Assembly (NCBI GenBank): GCA_902496275.1
Contig: CABVAC010000009.1
Location: 1 to 59,023, forward strand
Source: an uncultured Collinsella sp.
GTDB taxonomy: Bacteria; Actinomycetota; Coriobacteriia; Coriobacteriales; Coriobacteriaceae
Direction of reading: 5' to 3'
DNA length: 59,023 bases
The translations under genes and the position numbers were made by a program. Positions 1 through 8,897 of this stretch are shown here, in pieces. The notes beneath the pieces were generated by a model. The model did no database searches, was not told the DNA's origin, and saw only the letters and a list, made by a program, of their open reading frames with translations. How positions within the stretch are numbered: position 1 is the first letter of the stretch; each line of letters begins with the position of its first letter.

Positions 1-111
1 AGTCACGCGACCCTTGGCATCCACCCTCTTCTCATAGGGGGAGCCATCGGAACCGGATTGGCTTTCAACTGTATTCGCGACAAGCGTTGTAAAATCTAGT
101 GAGACGAGCAT
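1..111 (-). CDS. Partial hypothetical protein (N-terminal 37 codons, runs off the window)
   Basis: An open minus-strand frame starts with ATG at 109-111 and stays open to the window edge; it reads MLVSLDFTTLVANTVESQSG and continues to an Asp-Gly-Ser-Pro-Tyr-Glu-Lys-Arg stretch. A GGAG lies about nine bases upstream of the ATG on that strand, and codon choice looks like the neighbours. It would be transcribed divergently from the gene at 211. I do not recognise the family and only a fragment is visible, so it could be a chance open frame. Sequence to the left of the window would decide. Confidence 0.35.
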   Translation of the reverse strand, partial: MLVSLDFTTLVANTVESQSGSDGSPYEKRVDAKGRVT

Positions 112-210
112 CCCGGTTGCTCCAGCGCTTCGATGCTCTGGTCTTTAGCGCCTTTCGTTCAGTGGGGGACTGACCGCAAGCGGCGTAAACAAGAAAGGGG
201 ACAAGCGTAA

Positions 211-2334
211 ATGAAAGCAACCGAGGCAAATCTGCTCGACCTTATGGGTGTGGCGAAGATGCAGTTCGTCATTCCCGTGTACCAGCGAGTTTACTCGTGG
301 AGTGTAAAAGAGTGCGAGGTGCTTTGGGATGACGTCATGCGAGCGGGTCGTGATGGCGTATCGCACTTCGTGGGGTCGATGCTCTATATCCCCGAGTCCG
401 AGAGTTCTGCCACGAGCATTTCGCGCGTGCTTCTGATTGACGGACAGCAGCGCATGACGACGTTTTCGTTGATGATTGCAGCTTTGGCTGACTATTTGGA
501 GAGCAACCCCGACAAGGCTGGCTTCCTTGGCGACCTCAAAATCTCGGCGCTGAGGAAAAATTACCTCTTTAACGATGACGACTACAACGGTCTGGCACGC
601 TACAAGCTGGTGCTCTCGCAGGACGATAAAGAGACGCTGTTCTCCATCGTGTCTGGGGCTCCCGTGCCAGATGAAAAATCGGATCGCATTGTCGAAAACC
701 ATGCGTTCTTCCGTGAAAAGATGCACGGGAAATCATTCGACCCCGCAAGGCTTTGGGCGGGGCTAAACCGCGTGCAGGTCATCGACACTAAGCTCACCGC
801 TGGCGTTGATAATGCCCAGCTCATATTTGAGTCCATGAACTCCAAGGGCAAGCCGCTAACGCCCATTGACCTCATCCGTAACTACGTTCTAATGTCGCTT
901 CCCAACGACGAACAGACCAAGCTTTATGAGGGTTATTGGCATCCACTCGAGTGCTTGTTCGGAAAAGGCGGCGAGGACGAGTTCAATGCATTTATCTGGT
1001 ACTGGCTGTGGCTTAAAGTTCCCAATAGGATGCCGAAGGAGAACGAGGCCTACTACGAGTTTAAGCGCTATTTCGCCGACGACTACGATGGTGACACCGA
1101 GGGCCTGCTTAAGGAGCTGCGCGGGTATGCACATAGATACGCCAGTCTGTTCCTTGGTAAGGAGAAGGACGACGGACTGCGCCGAGTGTTCGGCAGAATC
1201 GTAAGCCTCGACGTGAAGCAGATAAGGCCCCTCTTAATGTTGCTTTATTCGGTTTACGAGGGGAATGGACTAGACCGCAATGCGTTTTTACGTATCTGCG
1301 AGACTATCGAGTCGTTTCTGTTCAGGCGAGCGGTTTGCGGCAGACTTACCACGGGCCTAAATAATTTCTTTGCCGGCATGTATCGCAATCTCGAGCAGCA
1401 GGACGATATCGAGGAGTACGTTACGGCGATGCTCCTTATCCACAGCAGCGGTATGACCGCATACTTTCCGACAGACGAGCATTTTGTCGAGGAGTTTAAG
1501 ACGCGTGACTGCTACAACCGCTTCTCTAAAAAGCGCTATTACCTGGAACGCATGGAGAACTGGCACCACCCGAAGGAGTCCATCTCAGCCGACGATTACC
1601 AGATCGAGCACATCATGCCCCAGACGATCGATGATGAGCACGGCTGGAAGGAATCGCTTGGTGAGAACTGGGAAGACGTCCACGACAGGCTGTGCAACAA
1701 CTTGGGAAATCTTACGCTGACGGGATACAACCAGGAGTACTCAAACCGGTCGTTCTCGGACAAGCTCAATCTGCCTGACGTCGGATTTAAGTGCAGCCCG
1801 CTCTACCTAAACAAATCGATTGTCTCGCATGAAAAATGGGGTGAGGAAGAGATTGGGCAGCGCGCGGACGAGCTGGCGAAAGAAGCGTGCGAGATATGGA
1901 AGTATCCCGACCTCCCGGCAGACGTCGTCGACAAGTACCGTCCTTCTCGCGGGGAGTCTGACGAGGCGCCTATTTGGACTCTGCAGGAGAATCACCCCAC
2001 TTTTGCCGAAGGCGGACTCAACCAGAAGCTTTTCGATGAGGTGCGCGAGTCTGTTCTGAGTGGTAATCCTTCGTGGGAGTCCTATATAGCCAAGTACTAT
2101 GTAGGACTCAGGTCGGGCAAGCGAAAACTGCATGCCGTGCTAGAAGGCAGGACCAGCAACGGTGGTTGGATCGCCGTTGGCCTGGCAAAGAGCGTGGACG
2201 ACCTAATTGATCCAGAGGACATGTGTCAGGACAAACGCGCACAGGGCGGATTTGGCCCGGGCTTACCCACTTACGTTGCGCTTCGGAACGCCGATGACAT
2301 TCCTGCGGTGCTCGATCTCATAAAGCAGTGCTAG
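211..2334 (+). CDS. DUF262/DUF1524 (GmrSD-like) restriction-type protein
   Basis: A 707-residue protein with the two domains of GmrSD-type, modification-dependent restriction enzymes fused in one chain. The N-terminal DUF262 part shows IPVYQRVYSW (residues 21-30) and the ParB-like nucleotide-binding motif DGQQR (77-81). The DUF1524 part, an HNH-like nuclease, shows IEHIMPQ near residue 465 and NNLGNLTLTGYN near 496-507. The last 50 residues resemble the small DUF4357-type tail. Known relatives cut glucosylated or otherwise modified phage DNA in an NTP-dependent way; that role here is inference. The start is ATG 211, following an AAGAAAGGGGACAAG purine-rich stretch. It stands alone with no methyltransferase beside it in this window, which fits a modification-dependent enzyme. 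Confidence 0.85.
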   Translation: MKATEANLLDLMGVAKMQFVIPVYQRVYSWSVKECEVLWDDVMRAGRDGVSHFVGSMLYIPESESSATSISRVLLIDGQQRMTTFSLMIAALADYLESNPDKAGFLGDLKISALRKNYLFNDDDYNGLARYKLVLSQDDKETLFSIVSGAPVPDEKSDRIVENHAFFREKMHGKSFDPARLWAGLNRVQVIDTKLTAGVDNAQLIFESMNSKGKPLTPIDLIRNYVLMSLPNDEQTKLYEGYWHPLECLFGKGGEDEFNAFIWYWLWLKVPNRMPKENEAYYEFKRYFADDYDGDTEGLLKELRGYAHRYASLFLGKEKDDGLRRVFGRIVSLDVKQIRPLLMLLYSVYEGNGLDRNAFLRICETIESFLFRRAVCGRLTTGLNNFFAGMYRNLEQQDDIEEYVTAMLLIHSSGMTAYFPTDEHFVEEFKTRDCYNRFSKKRYYLERMENWHHPKESISADDYQIEHIMPQTIDDEHGWKESLGENWEDVHDRLCNNLGNLTLTGYNQEYSNRSFSDKLNLPDVGFKCSPLYLNKSIVSHEKWGEEEIGQRADELAKEACEIWKYPDLPADVVDKYRPSRGESDEAPIWTLQENHPTFAEGGLNQKLFDEVRESVLSGNPSWESYIAKYYVGLRSGKRKLHAVLEGRTSNGGWIAVGLAKSVDDLIDPEDMCQDKRAQGGFGPGLPTYVALRNADDIPAVLDLIKQC

Positions 2335-2340
2335 GTTGAA

Positions 2341-2363
2341 GGCCGGGAATCTAATTCCCGGCC
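2341..2363. terminator. Hairpin after the DUF262 gene
   Basis: GGCCGGGAA and TTCCCGGCC form a perfect 9-bp stem with a TCTAA loop right after the stop at 2334. No long T-run follows, so it may stop transcription weakly or protect the 3' end. It sits between convergent genes and could serve both. Confidence 0.5.
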
Positions 2364-2464
2364 CTTGCCAGCTCAAAATCGTCGATGGCCCATTCGCCCG
2401 TCTACGCCCCCACAATCCCGCGAGTCGCTTGATTTGGTTTACGGCCCTCAGTTTTCGGCATCTG

Positions 2465-3451
2465 TTACTCGTCGTCTCCGTCGTTGGGGTCGCCCTTGAG
2501 GGTGTTGATGTCCAGGTACTGGTTGTCGTCCTCTTTTTGCTGTGTTGCCGATTCGGACGCGGTGGGGCCGCGGAACAGCTGGAATCCCTCAAACGCAATG
2601 ACGCCGAGCAGGGCAATGATAATGGCGATAAAGGCAACCTTGACTGCCTGCGGAAATTCCGAGAAACGCAGCGCCTTTTCCTCGGCGTAATAATCGGCGA
2701 AGCGCTCTTCGCCCGTGCTTTTGGTATATGCCGGTGCGGGCGCGGCCTCCGGGTCATATTCCGGTGCAGGCGTGGCAGCGTACGGATCGTTGAGATAATC
2801 GCTCGATGCGGTGTCATAATCCTCGGTCTCGATGCGACCGTTGCCAGCATAGCCATCGGAATAATCGGAATATGCCGCACCGCCCTCATAGTCCGCGGCG
2901 CTCGTGTTGGCGGCAAAAAGCGGGTTAACTGGAACATCGAGCGCCGGCATGCCGGTAGAGGTCTCATCCAGATCGGCTGCAGCCCAGGAATCGTAGGCAA
3001 CCTGATGGGCAACGGGCTCATCGAGCCTTGCGACCGGAGGCTTGCGTGCCGCAGGAACAGGCAACTGCTGGGCGCTGTACATAACGGTGCTGTCGGCCGA
3101 TTTGCCCTGCGTCGCTGCAGCGAGAAATGCCGCAGTCTCGGACGGGTCGCTTGCGGGGCGGGGAGCGGGCGTGGGCGCCGAAGTGGGTGCGGGCGTAGGC
3201 GCTGGCGTCGAAACAGGCGACTGCGCAGGAGTCGGCACAGATACGGGCTTAGGCGCAAGTGTGGGATCGGGGCTTGACGGGCGAGCCCCGCCGCCCATGA
3301 GTTCGTCGGCGGTCCACGGGCGATCATCCATCACGTCGTCAAGGCTTAGCGAAAACAGGTCGTCTTCACCCTCATCGAACATGCGGTGCACATGTCCACC
3401 AATTGCCGGAATCAATCCGCGACCGGTGCATGATGCCTTGCTCAACGCCAT
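2465..3451 (-). CDS. Hypothetical single-pass membrane protein with Pro/Ala-rich linker
   Basis: A 328-residue protein beginning MALSKASCTGRGLIPAIGG; the ATG at 3449-3451 is chosen because GGATGG lies just upstream, while longer frames lack a ribosome site. An acidic N-terminal segment contains LFSLSLDDVMDD. A repeat-like stretch of alternating Pro, Ala, Thr and Val follows (about residues 75-115), then a disordered Asp/Tyr-rich region. Near the C-terminus is one hydrophobic helix, VKVAFIAIIIALLGVIAFEG, followed by a short acidic tail ending in Asp-Asp-Glu. This looks like a protein with a large disordered cytoplasmic part anchored close to its C-terminus. I do not recognise the family. Confidence 0.7.
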   Translation of the reverse strand: MALSKASCTGRGLIPAIGGHVHRMFDEGEDDLFSLSLDDVMDDRPWTADELMGGGARPSSPDPTLAPKPVSVPTPAQSPVSTPAPTPAPTSAPTPAPRPASDPSETAAFLAAATQGKSADSTVMYSAQQLPVPAARKPPVARLDEPVAHQVAYDSWAAADLDETSTGMPALDVPVNPLFAANTSAADYEGGAAYSDYSDGYAGNGRIETEDYDTASSDYLNDPYAATPAPEYDPEAAPAPAYTKSTGEERFADYYAEEKALRFSEFPQAVKVAFIAIIIALLGVIAFEGFQLFRGPTASESATQQKEDDNQYLDINTLKGDPNDGDDE

Positions 3452-3485
3452 TCTGTTCCATCCTTTCGAAATACTAATGACATCG

Positions 3486-3491
3486 ATTATA
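3486..3491 (-). promoter_or_regulatory. Possible -10 element for the membrane-protein gene
   Basis: The minus strand reads TATAAT here, 35 bases before the ATG at 3451. No good -35 hexamer is seen 16-18 bases upstream, so this is only a tentative promoter. Confidence 0.35.
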
Positions 3492-3575
3492 TGGAACTTC
3501 CCAAGCGGCCCGGTCTTGGATTCGTGCTTTCCAGAACTCGCACCCAAAAGGGGGAGGGGCAATCCGGGCGAGTAC

Positions 3576-4229
3576 CTACTTGTCGCCGGCCGCCGCCTTG
3601 GCCTCATTGAGGTAGCTATAGAAGCTGTACTTGGAGATGCCAAAGAACTCGCAGGCGCGCTCGCTCGACTTGGAAATGAGAAAGGCGCCGCGACGGTCGA
3701 GGTAGCCAATGGCACGAATGCGCTCGTCTTTGGTCATGAGTGCCGCGGGCTTGCCCACAAACTGCTCGCACTCGTGCAGCAGGTCCTCGAGCAGGTCGCC
3801 GATGTTCTTGGTAATAGGCTCGGGCTCGGTATAGCCCGTGCCGCCGGTGCCGGTAAAGGCGTCGAGCGAACGCTCAAAAGCCTTCATAAGCGTAATGTCA
3901 AAGTTGATGCCCAAAATGCCGACGGGTTTGCCCTCATCGTTGCGGATAAAGATCGTCGAGGACTTGAGCAGCTTACCGTCGGTGGTTTTAGTGAGGTACG
4001 GCTCGCGGTCGTGTACGTCGGTGGCGCCCTCGTGCATGGACTCAAACACGATATGGCTGGGGCCGTCACCCAGTTTGCGTCCGCTGACGTGGCCGTTTTC
4101 GATCACTACGATGGAGTGGTCCACATCCTCGGTCTCCAGATCGTGGACGACGATTTCGCAGTTGGGGCCAAATTGGAGCGCCAGGCCGTGTGCAAGGCGC
4201 TTATAAAACTCAATCTGTGCGGGGGTCAT
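3576..4229 (-). CDS. YheO/DauR-family transcriptional regulator (PAS-like + HTH)
   Basis: A 217-residue protein beginning MTPAQIEFYKRLAHGLALQF. The N-terminal two thirds match the YheO PAS-like domain (CEIVVHDLE, GPSHIVFESMHEG, KLLKSSTIFIRNDEGKPVGILGINFDIT). The C-terminal 60 residues match the HTH_22 DNA-binding domain (DERIRAIGYLDRRGAFLISK, FFGISKYSFYSYLNEAK). The start at 4229 has AGGAAGG just upstream; a longer frame to 4304 has no such site. Characterised members such as DauR control amino-acid catabolic operons. The gene is divergent from ygeX across a 277-bp spacer, so control of the ygeX-ygeY-ygeW block is likely but inferred. Confidence 0.85.
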   Translation of the reverse strand: MTPAQIEFYKRLAHGLALQFGPNCEIVVHDLETEDVDHSIVVIENGHVSGRKLGDGPSHIVFESMHEGATDVHDREPYLTKTTDGKLLKSSTIFIRNDEGKPVGILGINFDITLMKAFERSLDAFTGTGGTGYTEPEPITKNIGDLLEDLLHECEQFVGKPAALMTKDERIRAIGYLDRRGAFLISKSSERACEFFGISKYSFYSYLNEAKAAAGDK

Positions 4230-4506
4230 AGGTGCCTTCCTAAATATTAGTTTGGGCTCACTGTGCCATAAACCACACATGACCGCAAACAAATCCATCA
4301 ACAAGGCAATTCATGACCGTTCGGCGGCGAAAAAGTACCGATTGCGGCAACAAACAATTCGTTAGGTATACCAATCAAAAAGTGTGATAGAACATTACTA
4401 ACAAACTTTTTGTTTGGCATCCACATAAAAGTTCAGTCGTATGAATGGGAATGGGCTGAAACGCGTATGCGGGGGCCGGCAAGAGAGGACTTAAGGAGTT
4501 CACCGT

Positions 4507-5721
4507 ATGGCCGATAAGATCCAGTGGGCGGGCAACACGATGCCCAAGAGCGATGACAAGCACTTGGGAATCATGAGCCTCGACCACGTGAAGAAGGCCC
4601 GTGCCTTCCACCAGTCGTTCCCCCAGTACACCGTCACTCCGCTTGCCCGCCTGGATGGCCAGGCCGCGCGCCTGGGCCTGTCCAACCTGTGCGTTAAGGA
4701 CGAGAGCTATCGCTTTGGCCTCAACGCCTTTAAGGTCCTGGGCGGTTCGTTTGCCATGGCCAACTACATTGCCGACGAGACCGGCAAGGACGTTGCCGAG
4801 TGCACCTTCGACTACCTGACCTCCGATCAGCTTGCCAAGGACTTTGGCCAGGCCACCTTCTTTACCGCCACTGACGGCAACCATGGCCGCGGCGTGGCAT
4901 GGGCTGCCAACAAGCTGGGCCAGAAGGCCGTCGTGCACATGCCCAAGGGTTCCACCAAGCCCCGCTTCGATAACATCGCGGCCGAGGGCGCCACGGTGAC
5001 CATCGAAGAGGTCAACTACGACGAGTGCGTGCGCATGGCCGCCGCCGAGGCCGATGCCTGCGAGCGCGGCGTCATCGTTCAGGACACCGCCTGGGAGGGC
5101 TACGAGAAGATTCCGTCCTGGATCATGGAGGGTTACGGCACCATGGCTTCCGAGGCTGCCGAGCAGCTGCGTGAGATGGCCATCAACCGCCCGACGCACG
5201 TGTTTGTCCAGGCTGGCGTGGGTTCGCTCGCCGGCGCCGTGGTGGGCTACTTCACCAACCTGTATCCCGATAACCCGCCCACCTTCGTCGTGGTTGAGTG
5301 CGCGCCTGCCGCCTGCCTGTACAAGGGCGCTGCCGCTGGCGACGGCGATCCGCGCATCGTGGACGGTGACATGCCCTCCATCATGGCCGGTCTGTGCTGC
5401 GGCGAGCCCAACATCTTGGGCTGGGATATCCTGCGCAACCACGCCACCGCCTTCGTGTCCTGCCCCGACTGGGTCACCGCTCGCGGCATGCGCACCCTGG
5501 GCGCTCCCGAGAAGGGCGACCCGCGCGTCATCTCCGGCGAGTCCGGCGCTGTGACCACCGGCCTGGTCGAGACTCTCATGCTCGATCCCGAGTACGCCGA
5601 GCTCAAGGAGCTCATCGGCCTGGACAAGACGAGCTCCGTGCTCTGCTTCTCCACGGAAGGTGACACCGATCCGGATCAGTACCGTCGCATCGTCTGGGAG
5701 GGCGAGTATCCGACCTGCTAG
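4507..5721 (+). CDS. ygeX: Diaminopropionate ammonia-lyase
   Basis: A 404-residue PLP enzyme that converts 2,3-diaminopropionate to pyruvate and two ammonia. The Schiff-base lysine is in NAFKVLGGS (about residue 76), a glycine-rich phosphate-binding loop is seen in QAGVGSLAGAV, and CFSTEGDTD near the end is typical of the family. Length agrees with E. coli YgeX (about 400). The start has AAGGAG eight bases upstream. It is the first gene of the block ygeX-ygeY-ygeW and faces the YheO/DauR-type regulator. In anaerobic purine degradation clusters the enzyme acts at the end of the pathway, giving pyruvate. Confidence 0.93.
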   Translation: MADKIQWAGNTMPKSDDKHLGIMSLDHVKKARAFHQSFPQYTVTPLARLDGQAARLGLSNLCVKDESYRFGLNAFKVLGGSFAMANYIADETGKDVAECTFDYLTSDQLAKDFGQATFFTATDGNHGRGVAWAANKLGQKAVVHMPKGSTKPRFDNIAAEGATVTIEEVNYDECVRMAAAEADACERGVIVQDTAWEGYEKIPSWIMEGYGTMASEAAEQLREMAINRPTHVFVQAGVGSLAGAVVGYFTNLYPDNPPTFVVVECAPAACLYKGAAAGDGDPRIVDGDMPSIMAGLCCGEPNILGWDILRNHATAFVSCPDWVTARGMRTLGAPEKGDPRVISGESGAVTTGLVETLMLDPEYAELKELIGLDKTSSVLCFSTEGDTDPDQYRRIVWEGEYPTC

Positions 5722-5740
5722 TAGGATGACCTGTCCGGGT

Positions 5741-5851
5741 GGCGGAGCATATGTTTGCTCCCTGCTCGAACAGTCCTGCTCGCACGGAGAGCACATTAAG
5801 TGCTCTCCGGCTCGTGCGGAACTCGCGACGGAGCAAAGTCCTCCGTCCGCC
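5741..5851. repeat. Long imperfect palindrome with large internal loop
   Basis: The 237-bp gap between ygeX and ygeY holds a nested palindrome. GGCGGA (5741-5746) pairs with TCCGCC (5846-5851); TTTGCTCC (5754-5761) pairs with GGAGCAAA (5830-5837); a perfect inner stem GGAGAGCAC/GTGCTCTCC (5786-5794/5800-5808) closes an ATTAA loop. Between the middle and inner stems lies a large, partly pairable internal loop (5762-5785 and 5809-5829) that repeats GCTCG. There is no T-run. It is not a plain terminator; it could be an RNA structure or a REP-like element. The bases after it, 5852-5958, show only the ribosome site of ygeY. Confidence 0.6.
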
Positions 5852-5958
5852 TCCTATGGTTACTTGCTTGTGGGGTGCTCGACCTCACGCTACTTGGCAC
5901 AAGTGATCTATCTGAAATATCTACCTGTAGGTAAACCCTTGTAGAAAGGTTGACTGTT

Positions 5959-7344
5959 ATGACTAAAGAACTCGATTTCGACGCTATCAAGGCTGCTGCG
6001 GAGTCTCATCGTGCTGATATGACGCGTTTTCTTCGCGCAATGATTAGCCACCCCTCTGAGTCCTGCGAGGAGGGTGAGGTTGTTGCCTGCATCAAGGCCG
6101 AGATGGAGAGCCTTGGTTATGACGAGGTCAAGGTCGACGGCCTGGGCAATGTCATGGGCTTTATGGGCGAGGGCGACAAGATCATCGCCATCGACTCTCA
6201 TATCGACACCGTCGGCATCGGCAACATCGAGAACTGGGATGCCGATCCCTACGAGGGCTACGAGACCGACGAGATCATCTACGGCCGCGGCGGCTCCGAC
6301 CAGGAGGGCGGCATGGCTTCTGCTACCTACGCTGCCAAGATGATGAAGGACATGGGCCTCATCCCCGAGGGCTACAAGATCATGGTCGTCGGCACCGTCC
6401 AGGAAGAGGACTGCGACGGCATGTGCTGGCAGTACATCTACAACAAGGACGGCATTAAGCCCGAGTTCGTCATTTCCACCGAGCCCACCGACGGCGGCAT
6501 CTATCGCGGTCACCGCGGCCGTATGGAGATCCGCGTCGACGTTCACGGTACCTCCTGCCACGGCTCCGCTCCCGACCGCGGCGACAACGCCATCTACAAG
6601 ATGGCCGACATCATCGCCGACGTCCGCGCCCTCAACAACAACGGCTGCGACGAGTCGACCGACATCAAGGGTCTCGTCAAGATGCTCGACCCCAAGTACA
6701 ATCCCGAGCACTTCGAGGATGCCCGCTTCCTGGGCCGCGGCACCTGCACCGTCAGCCAGATCTTCTACACCAGCCCCAGCCGCTGCGCTGTCGCTGACTC
6801 CTGCGCCATCTCCATCGACCGTCGCATGACCGCCGGCGAGACCTGGGAGTCCTGCCTGGACGAGATCCGCAACCTGCCGGCCGCCAAGAAGTACGGCGAC
6901 GACGTGAAGGTCTCCATGTACATGTACGACCGTCCGTCCTGGACCGGCGAGGTCTACGAGACCGAGGCTTACTTCCCCACGTGGATCAACAAGGAGGCCG
7001 CTCCGCACGTCAAGGCCCTCGTCGACGCCCACAAGGCCATGTTTGGTGACGAGCGCATCGGCTGTGAGCCCAGCATGGACAAGCGCACCGGTCGTCCGCT
7101 GTGCGACAAGTGGACCTTCTCCACGAACTGCGTCTCCATCCAGGGCCGCTACGGCATCCCCTGCGTGGGCTTTGGCCCGGGTGCCGAGTCTCAGGCTCAC
7201 GCTCCCAACGAGGTCACCTACAAGGACGACCTGGTCACCGCTGCCGCCATGTACGTGGCTGCCCTGAACCTCTACGATCCGAGCAAGGCCGATGGCGACG
7301 CCACCGTGTTCCGCGCCGGTCTGACCAACAACAAGATCGATTAG
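5959..7344 (+). CDS. ygeY: YgeY-type M20 metallopeptidase/deacylase
   Basis: A 461-residue member of the M20 family, which contains two-metal peptidases, deacetylases and carbamoyl-amino-acid hydrolases. Visible motifs are AIDSHIDTVG (about residue 78, first metal ligands), GRGGSDQEGGMAS (about 112) and TVQEEDCDGMCW (about 146, the catalytic Glu-Glu pair). The ATG at 5959 is chosen because AGAAAGG lies nine bases upstream; a TTG nine bases earlier overlaps that site. YgeY is consistently found with YgeX and YgeW in clusters for anaerobic purine/urate use; its exact substrate is not certain. Confidence 0.9.
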   Translation: MTKELDFDAIKAAAESHRADMTRFLRAMISHPSESCEEGEVVACIKAEMESLGYDEVKVDGLGNVMGFMGEGDKIIAIDSHIDTVGIGNIENWDADPYEGYETDEIIYGRGGSDQEGGMASATYAAKMMKDMGLIPEGYKIMVVGTVQEEDCDGMCWQYIYNKDGIKPEFVISTEPTDGGIYRGHRGRMEIRVDVHGTSCHGSAPDRGDNAIYKMADIIADVRALNNNGCDESTDIKGLVKMLDPKYNPEHFEDARFLGRGTCTVSQIFYTSPSRCAVADSCAISIDRRMTAGETWESCLDEIRNLPAAKKYGDDVKVSMYMYDRPSWTGEVYETEAYFPTWINKEAAPHVKALVDAHKAMFGDERIGCEPSMDKRTGRPLCDKWTFSTNCVSIQGRYGIPCVGFGPGAESQAHAPNEVTYKDDLVTAAAMYVAALNLYDPSKADGDATVFRAGLTNNKID

Positions 7345-7366
7345 TCCCATTCCTCGATTTTGTTGA

Positions 7367-7391
7367 GCCGGGGGCCGCTCGTGTCCCCGGC
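7367..7391. other. Hairpin between ygeY and ygeW
   Basis: GCCGGGG and CCCCGGC form a 7-bp stem with an 11-base loop, 22 bases after the ygeY stop. No T-run follows. It may reduce read-through into ygeW or stabilise the upstream message. The rest of the 201-bp gap shows nothing else I can name. Confidence 0.4.
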
Positions 7392-7545
7392 ACCCCCTGT
7401 TGACTTGGGGCCCGCGGTCGTTATCTCCCATGCTTCCTCAACGGTGGCGGGTCCTCGTCATGGTGCTCTGCATGTTCTAGCCACACGCGCATGCCGGAGC
7501 ACATCTACTCATTGCGATCGTTTCATCTTTAGAAAGGACATTTCC

Positions 7546-8748
7546 ATGGACGCTAAGTTTACCGAGCTCGTCGAGCAGCTGAACGGCCTCGATTTTAAGG
7601 GTATGTACGGCAGCGACTTCCTGCACACCTGGGACAAGACCACCGATGAGCTCAAGGCTCTCTACATCGTTGCCGACGCACTGCGCGAGCTGCGTGAGAA
7701 CAACGTTTCGTCCAAGATCTTCGACTCGGGCCTGGCCGTCTCCCTGTTCCGTGACAACTCCACCCGTACGCGCTTCTCCTTCTCTAAGGCCGCCAACCTG
7801 CTCGGCCTCGAGCTGCAGGACCTGGACGAGAAGAAGTCCCAGATCGCTCACGGCGAGACCGTCCGCGAGACCGCTACCATGATCTCCTTCATGGCCGACG
7901 TCATCGGCATCCGCGACGACATGTACATCGGCAAGGGCGACGCCTACATGGCCGAGGTCTCCGAGTCCGTTCAGCAGGCCTACGAGGACGGCGTTCTGGA
8001 TCACCGTCCCACGCTCATCTCCCTGCAGTCCGACTCCGACCACCCCACGCAGTCCTCTGCCGACATGCTCTACCTCATCAACGAGTTTGGCGGCCTCGAG
8101 AACCTCAAGGGCAAGAAGGTTGCCGTCACCTGGGCCTATTCGCCCTCTTACGGCAAGCCGCTGTCCTGCCCGCAGTCGCTGTCCTGCCTGCTGCCCCGCT
8201 TTGGCATGGACGTCACCCTTGCTCACCCCGAGGGCTACGACCTCATGCCCGAGGTCGTCGAGCGCGCCAAGGGCTATGCCGCCGAGTCCGGCACCACCTT
8301 TAAGCAGGTCAACACCATGGCCGAGGCCTTCGAGGGCGCCGACATCGTGATCCCCAAGAGCTGGGCTCCGTTTGCCGCCATGGAGAAGCGTACCAACCTG
8401 TACGCTGAGGGCGACGACGCCGGCATCGCAGCGCTCGAGAAGGAGCTGCTCGCCCAGAACGCCACCCATCAGGATTGGTGCTCCACGACCGAGCTCATGG
8501 AGAAGACTGCCAACGGCCAGGACACCATCTTTATGCACCCGCTGCCCGCCGACATCTCCGGTGTCTCCTGCGAGCACGGCGAGGTCAACGCTGACGTCTT
8601 CGACATGCACCGCGTGGGCATGTACAAGGAGGCCAGCTACAAGCCGTACGCCATCGCAGCCATGATGTTCCTGCAGAAGGTTGCCGATCCCGCCGCTACC
8701 CTCAAGGCCCTCGACGAGCGCAACACCGCCCGTTGGCTCCAGGCCTAA
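7546..8748 (+). CDS. ygeW: YgeW knotted carbamoyltransferase
   Basis: A 400-residue transcarbamylase relative. It carries a carbamoyl-phosphate loop variant DNSTRTRFSF (about residue 70), HPTQSSADM (about 165) where ornithine enzymes have HPTQ, and the C-terminal HPLPADISGVSCEHGEV typical of YgeW rather than of OTCase (HCLP). The ATG at 7546 has AGAAAGGACA upstream; in-frame sequence before it is non-coding in character. The natural substrate of YgeW is not established; the family lies with ygeX/ygeY in purine-degradation clusters, where it may make or use carbamoyl phosphate for ATP. A strong terminator follows. Confidence 0.92.
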   Translation: MDAKFTELVEQLNGLDFKGMYGSDFLHTWDKTTDELKALYIVADALRELRENNVSSKIFDSGLAVSLFRDNSTRTRFSFSKAANLLGLELQDLDEKKSQIAHGETVRETATMISFMADVIGIRDDMYIGKGDAYMAEVSESVQQAYEDGVLDHRPTLISLQSDSDHPTQSSADMLYLINEFGGLENLKGKKVAVTWAYSPSYGKPLSCPQSLSCLLPRFGMDVTLAHPEGYDLMPEVVERAKGYAAESGTTFKQVNTMAEAFEGADIVIPKSWAPFAAMEKRTNLYAEGDDAGIAALEKELLAQNATHQDWCSTTELMEKTANGQDTIFMHPLPADISGVSCEHGEVNADVFDMHRVGMYKEASYKPYAIAAMMFLQKVADPAATLKALDERNTARWLQA

Positions 8749-8771
8749 AGCCGGGTTGAGGTAAGCCATGT

Positions 8772-8810
8772 AAAGGGGGCGCTCTGCCAACCGGCGGGGT
8801 GCCCCTTTTT
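8772..8810 (+). terminator. Rho-independent terminator after ygeW
   Basis: AAAGGGGGC and GCCCCTTTTT form a stem around a GC-rich inner region and end in five Ts, 23-60 bases after the ygeW stop. It separates ygeX-ygeY-ygeW from the next pair. Confidence 0.75.
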
Positions 8811-8897
8811 GCATCGCGGGCGTGCGGGATAAGCGCTTTCGATGTAGATGCCCGCGGCGCGAGTTATGGGTACGATGGTTTCAGGGGAGGTATCACC

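Noticed and set aside
3042..4250. Plus-strand frame of about 400 codons over the membrane protein and the YheO regulator
   Set aside because: It spans two genes and their spacer on the other strand, and the translated product is a mix of Gly/Val/Ala-rich fragments without similarity to anything known.
4343..4445. Promoter for ygeX
   Set aside because: TTGCGG with GGTATA and TTGGCA with TATGAA were considered, but spacing or -10 match is poor in both, so none is listed as a feature.
5908..7431. Long minus-strand frame across ygeY, and similar ones across ygeX, ygeW and rpoA
   Set aside because: Same cause: third-position GC bias leaves the antisense strand open. No ribosome sites or domains.
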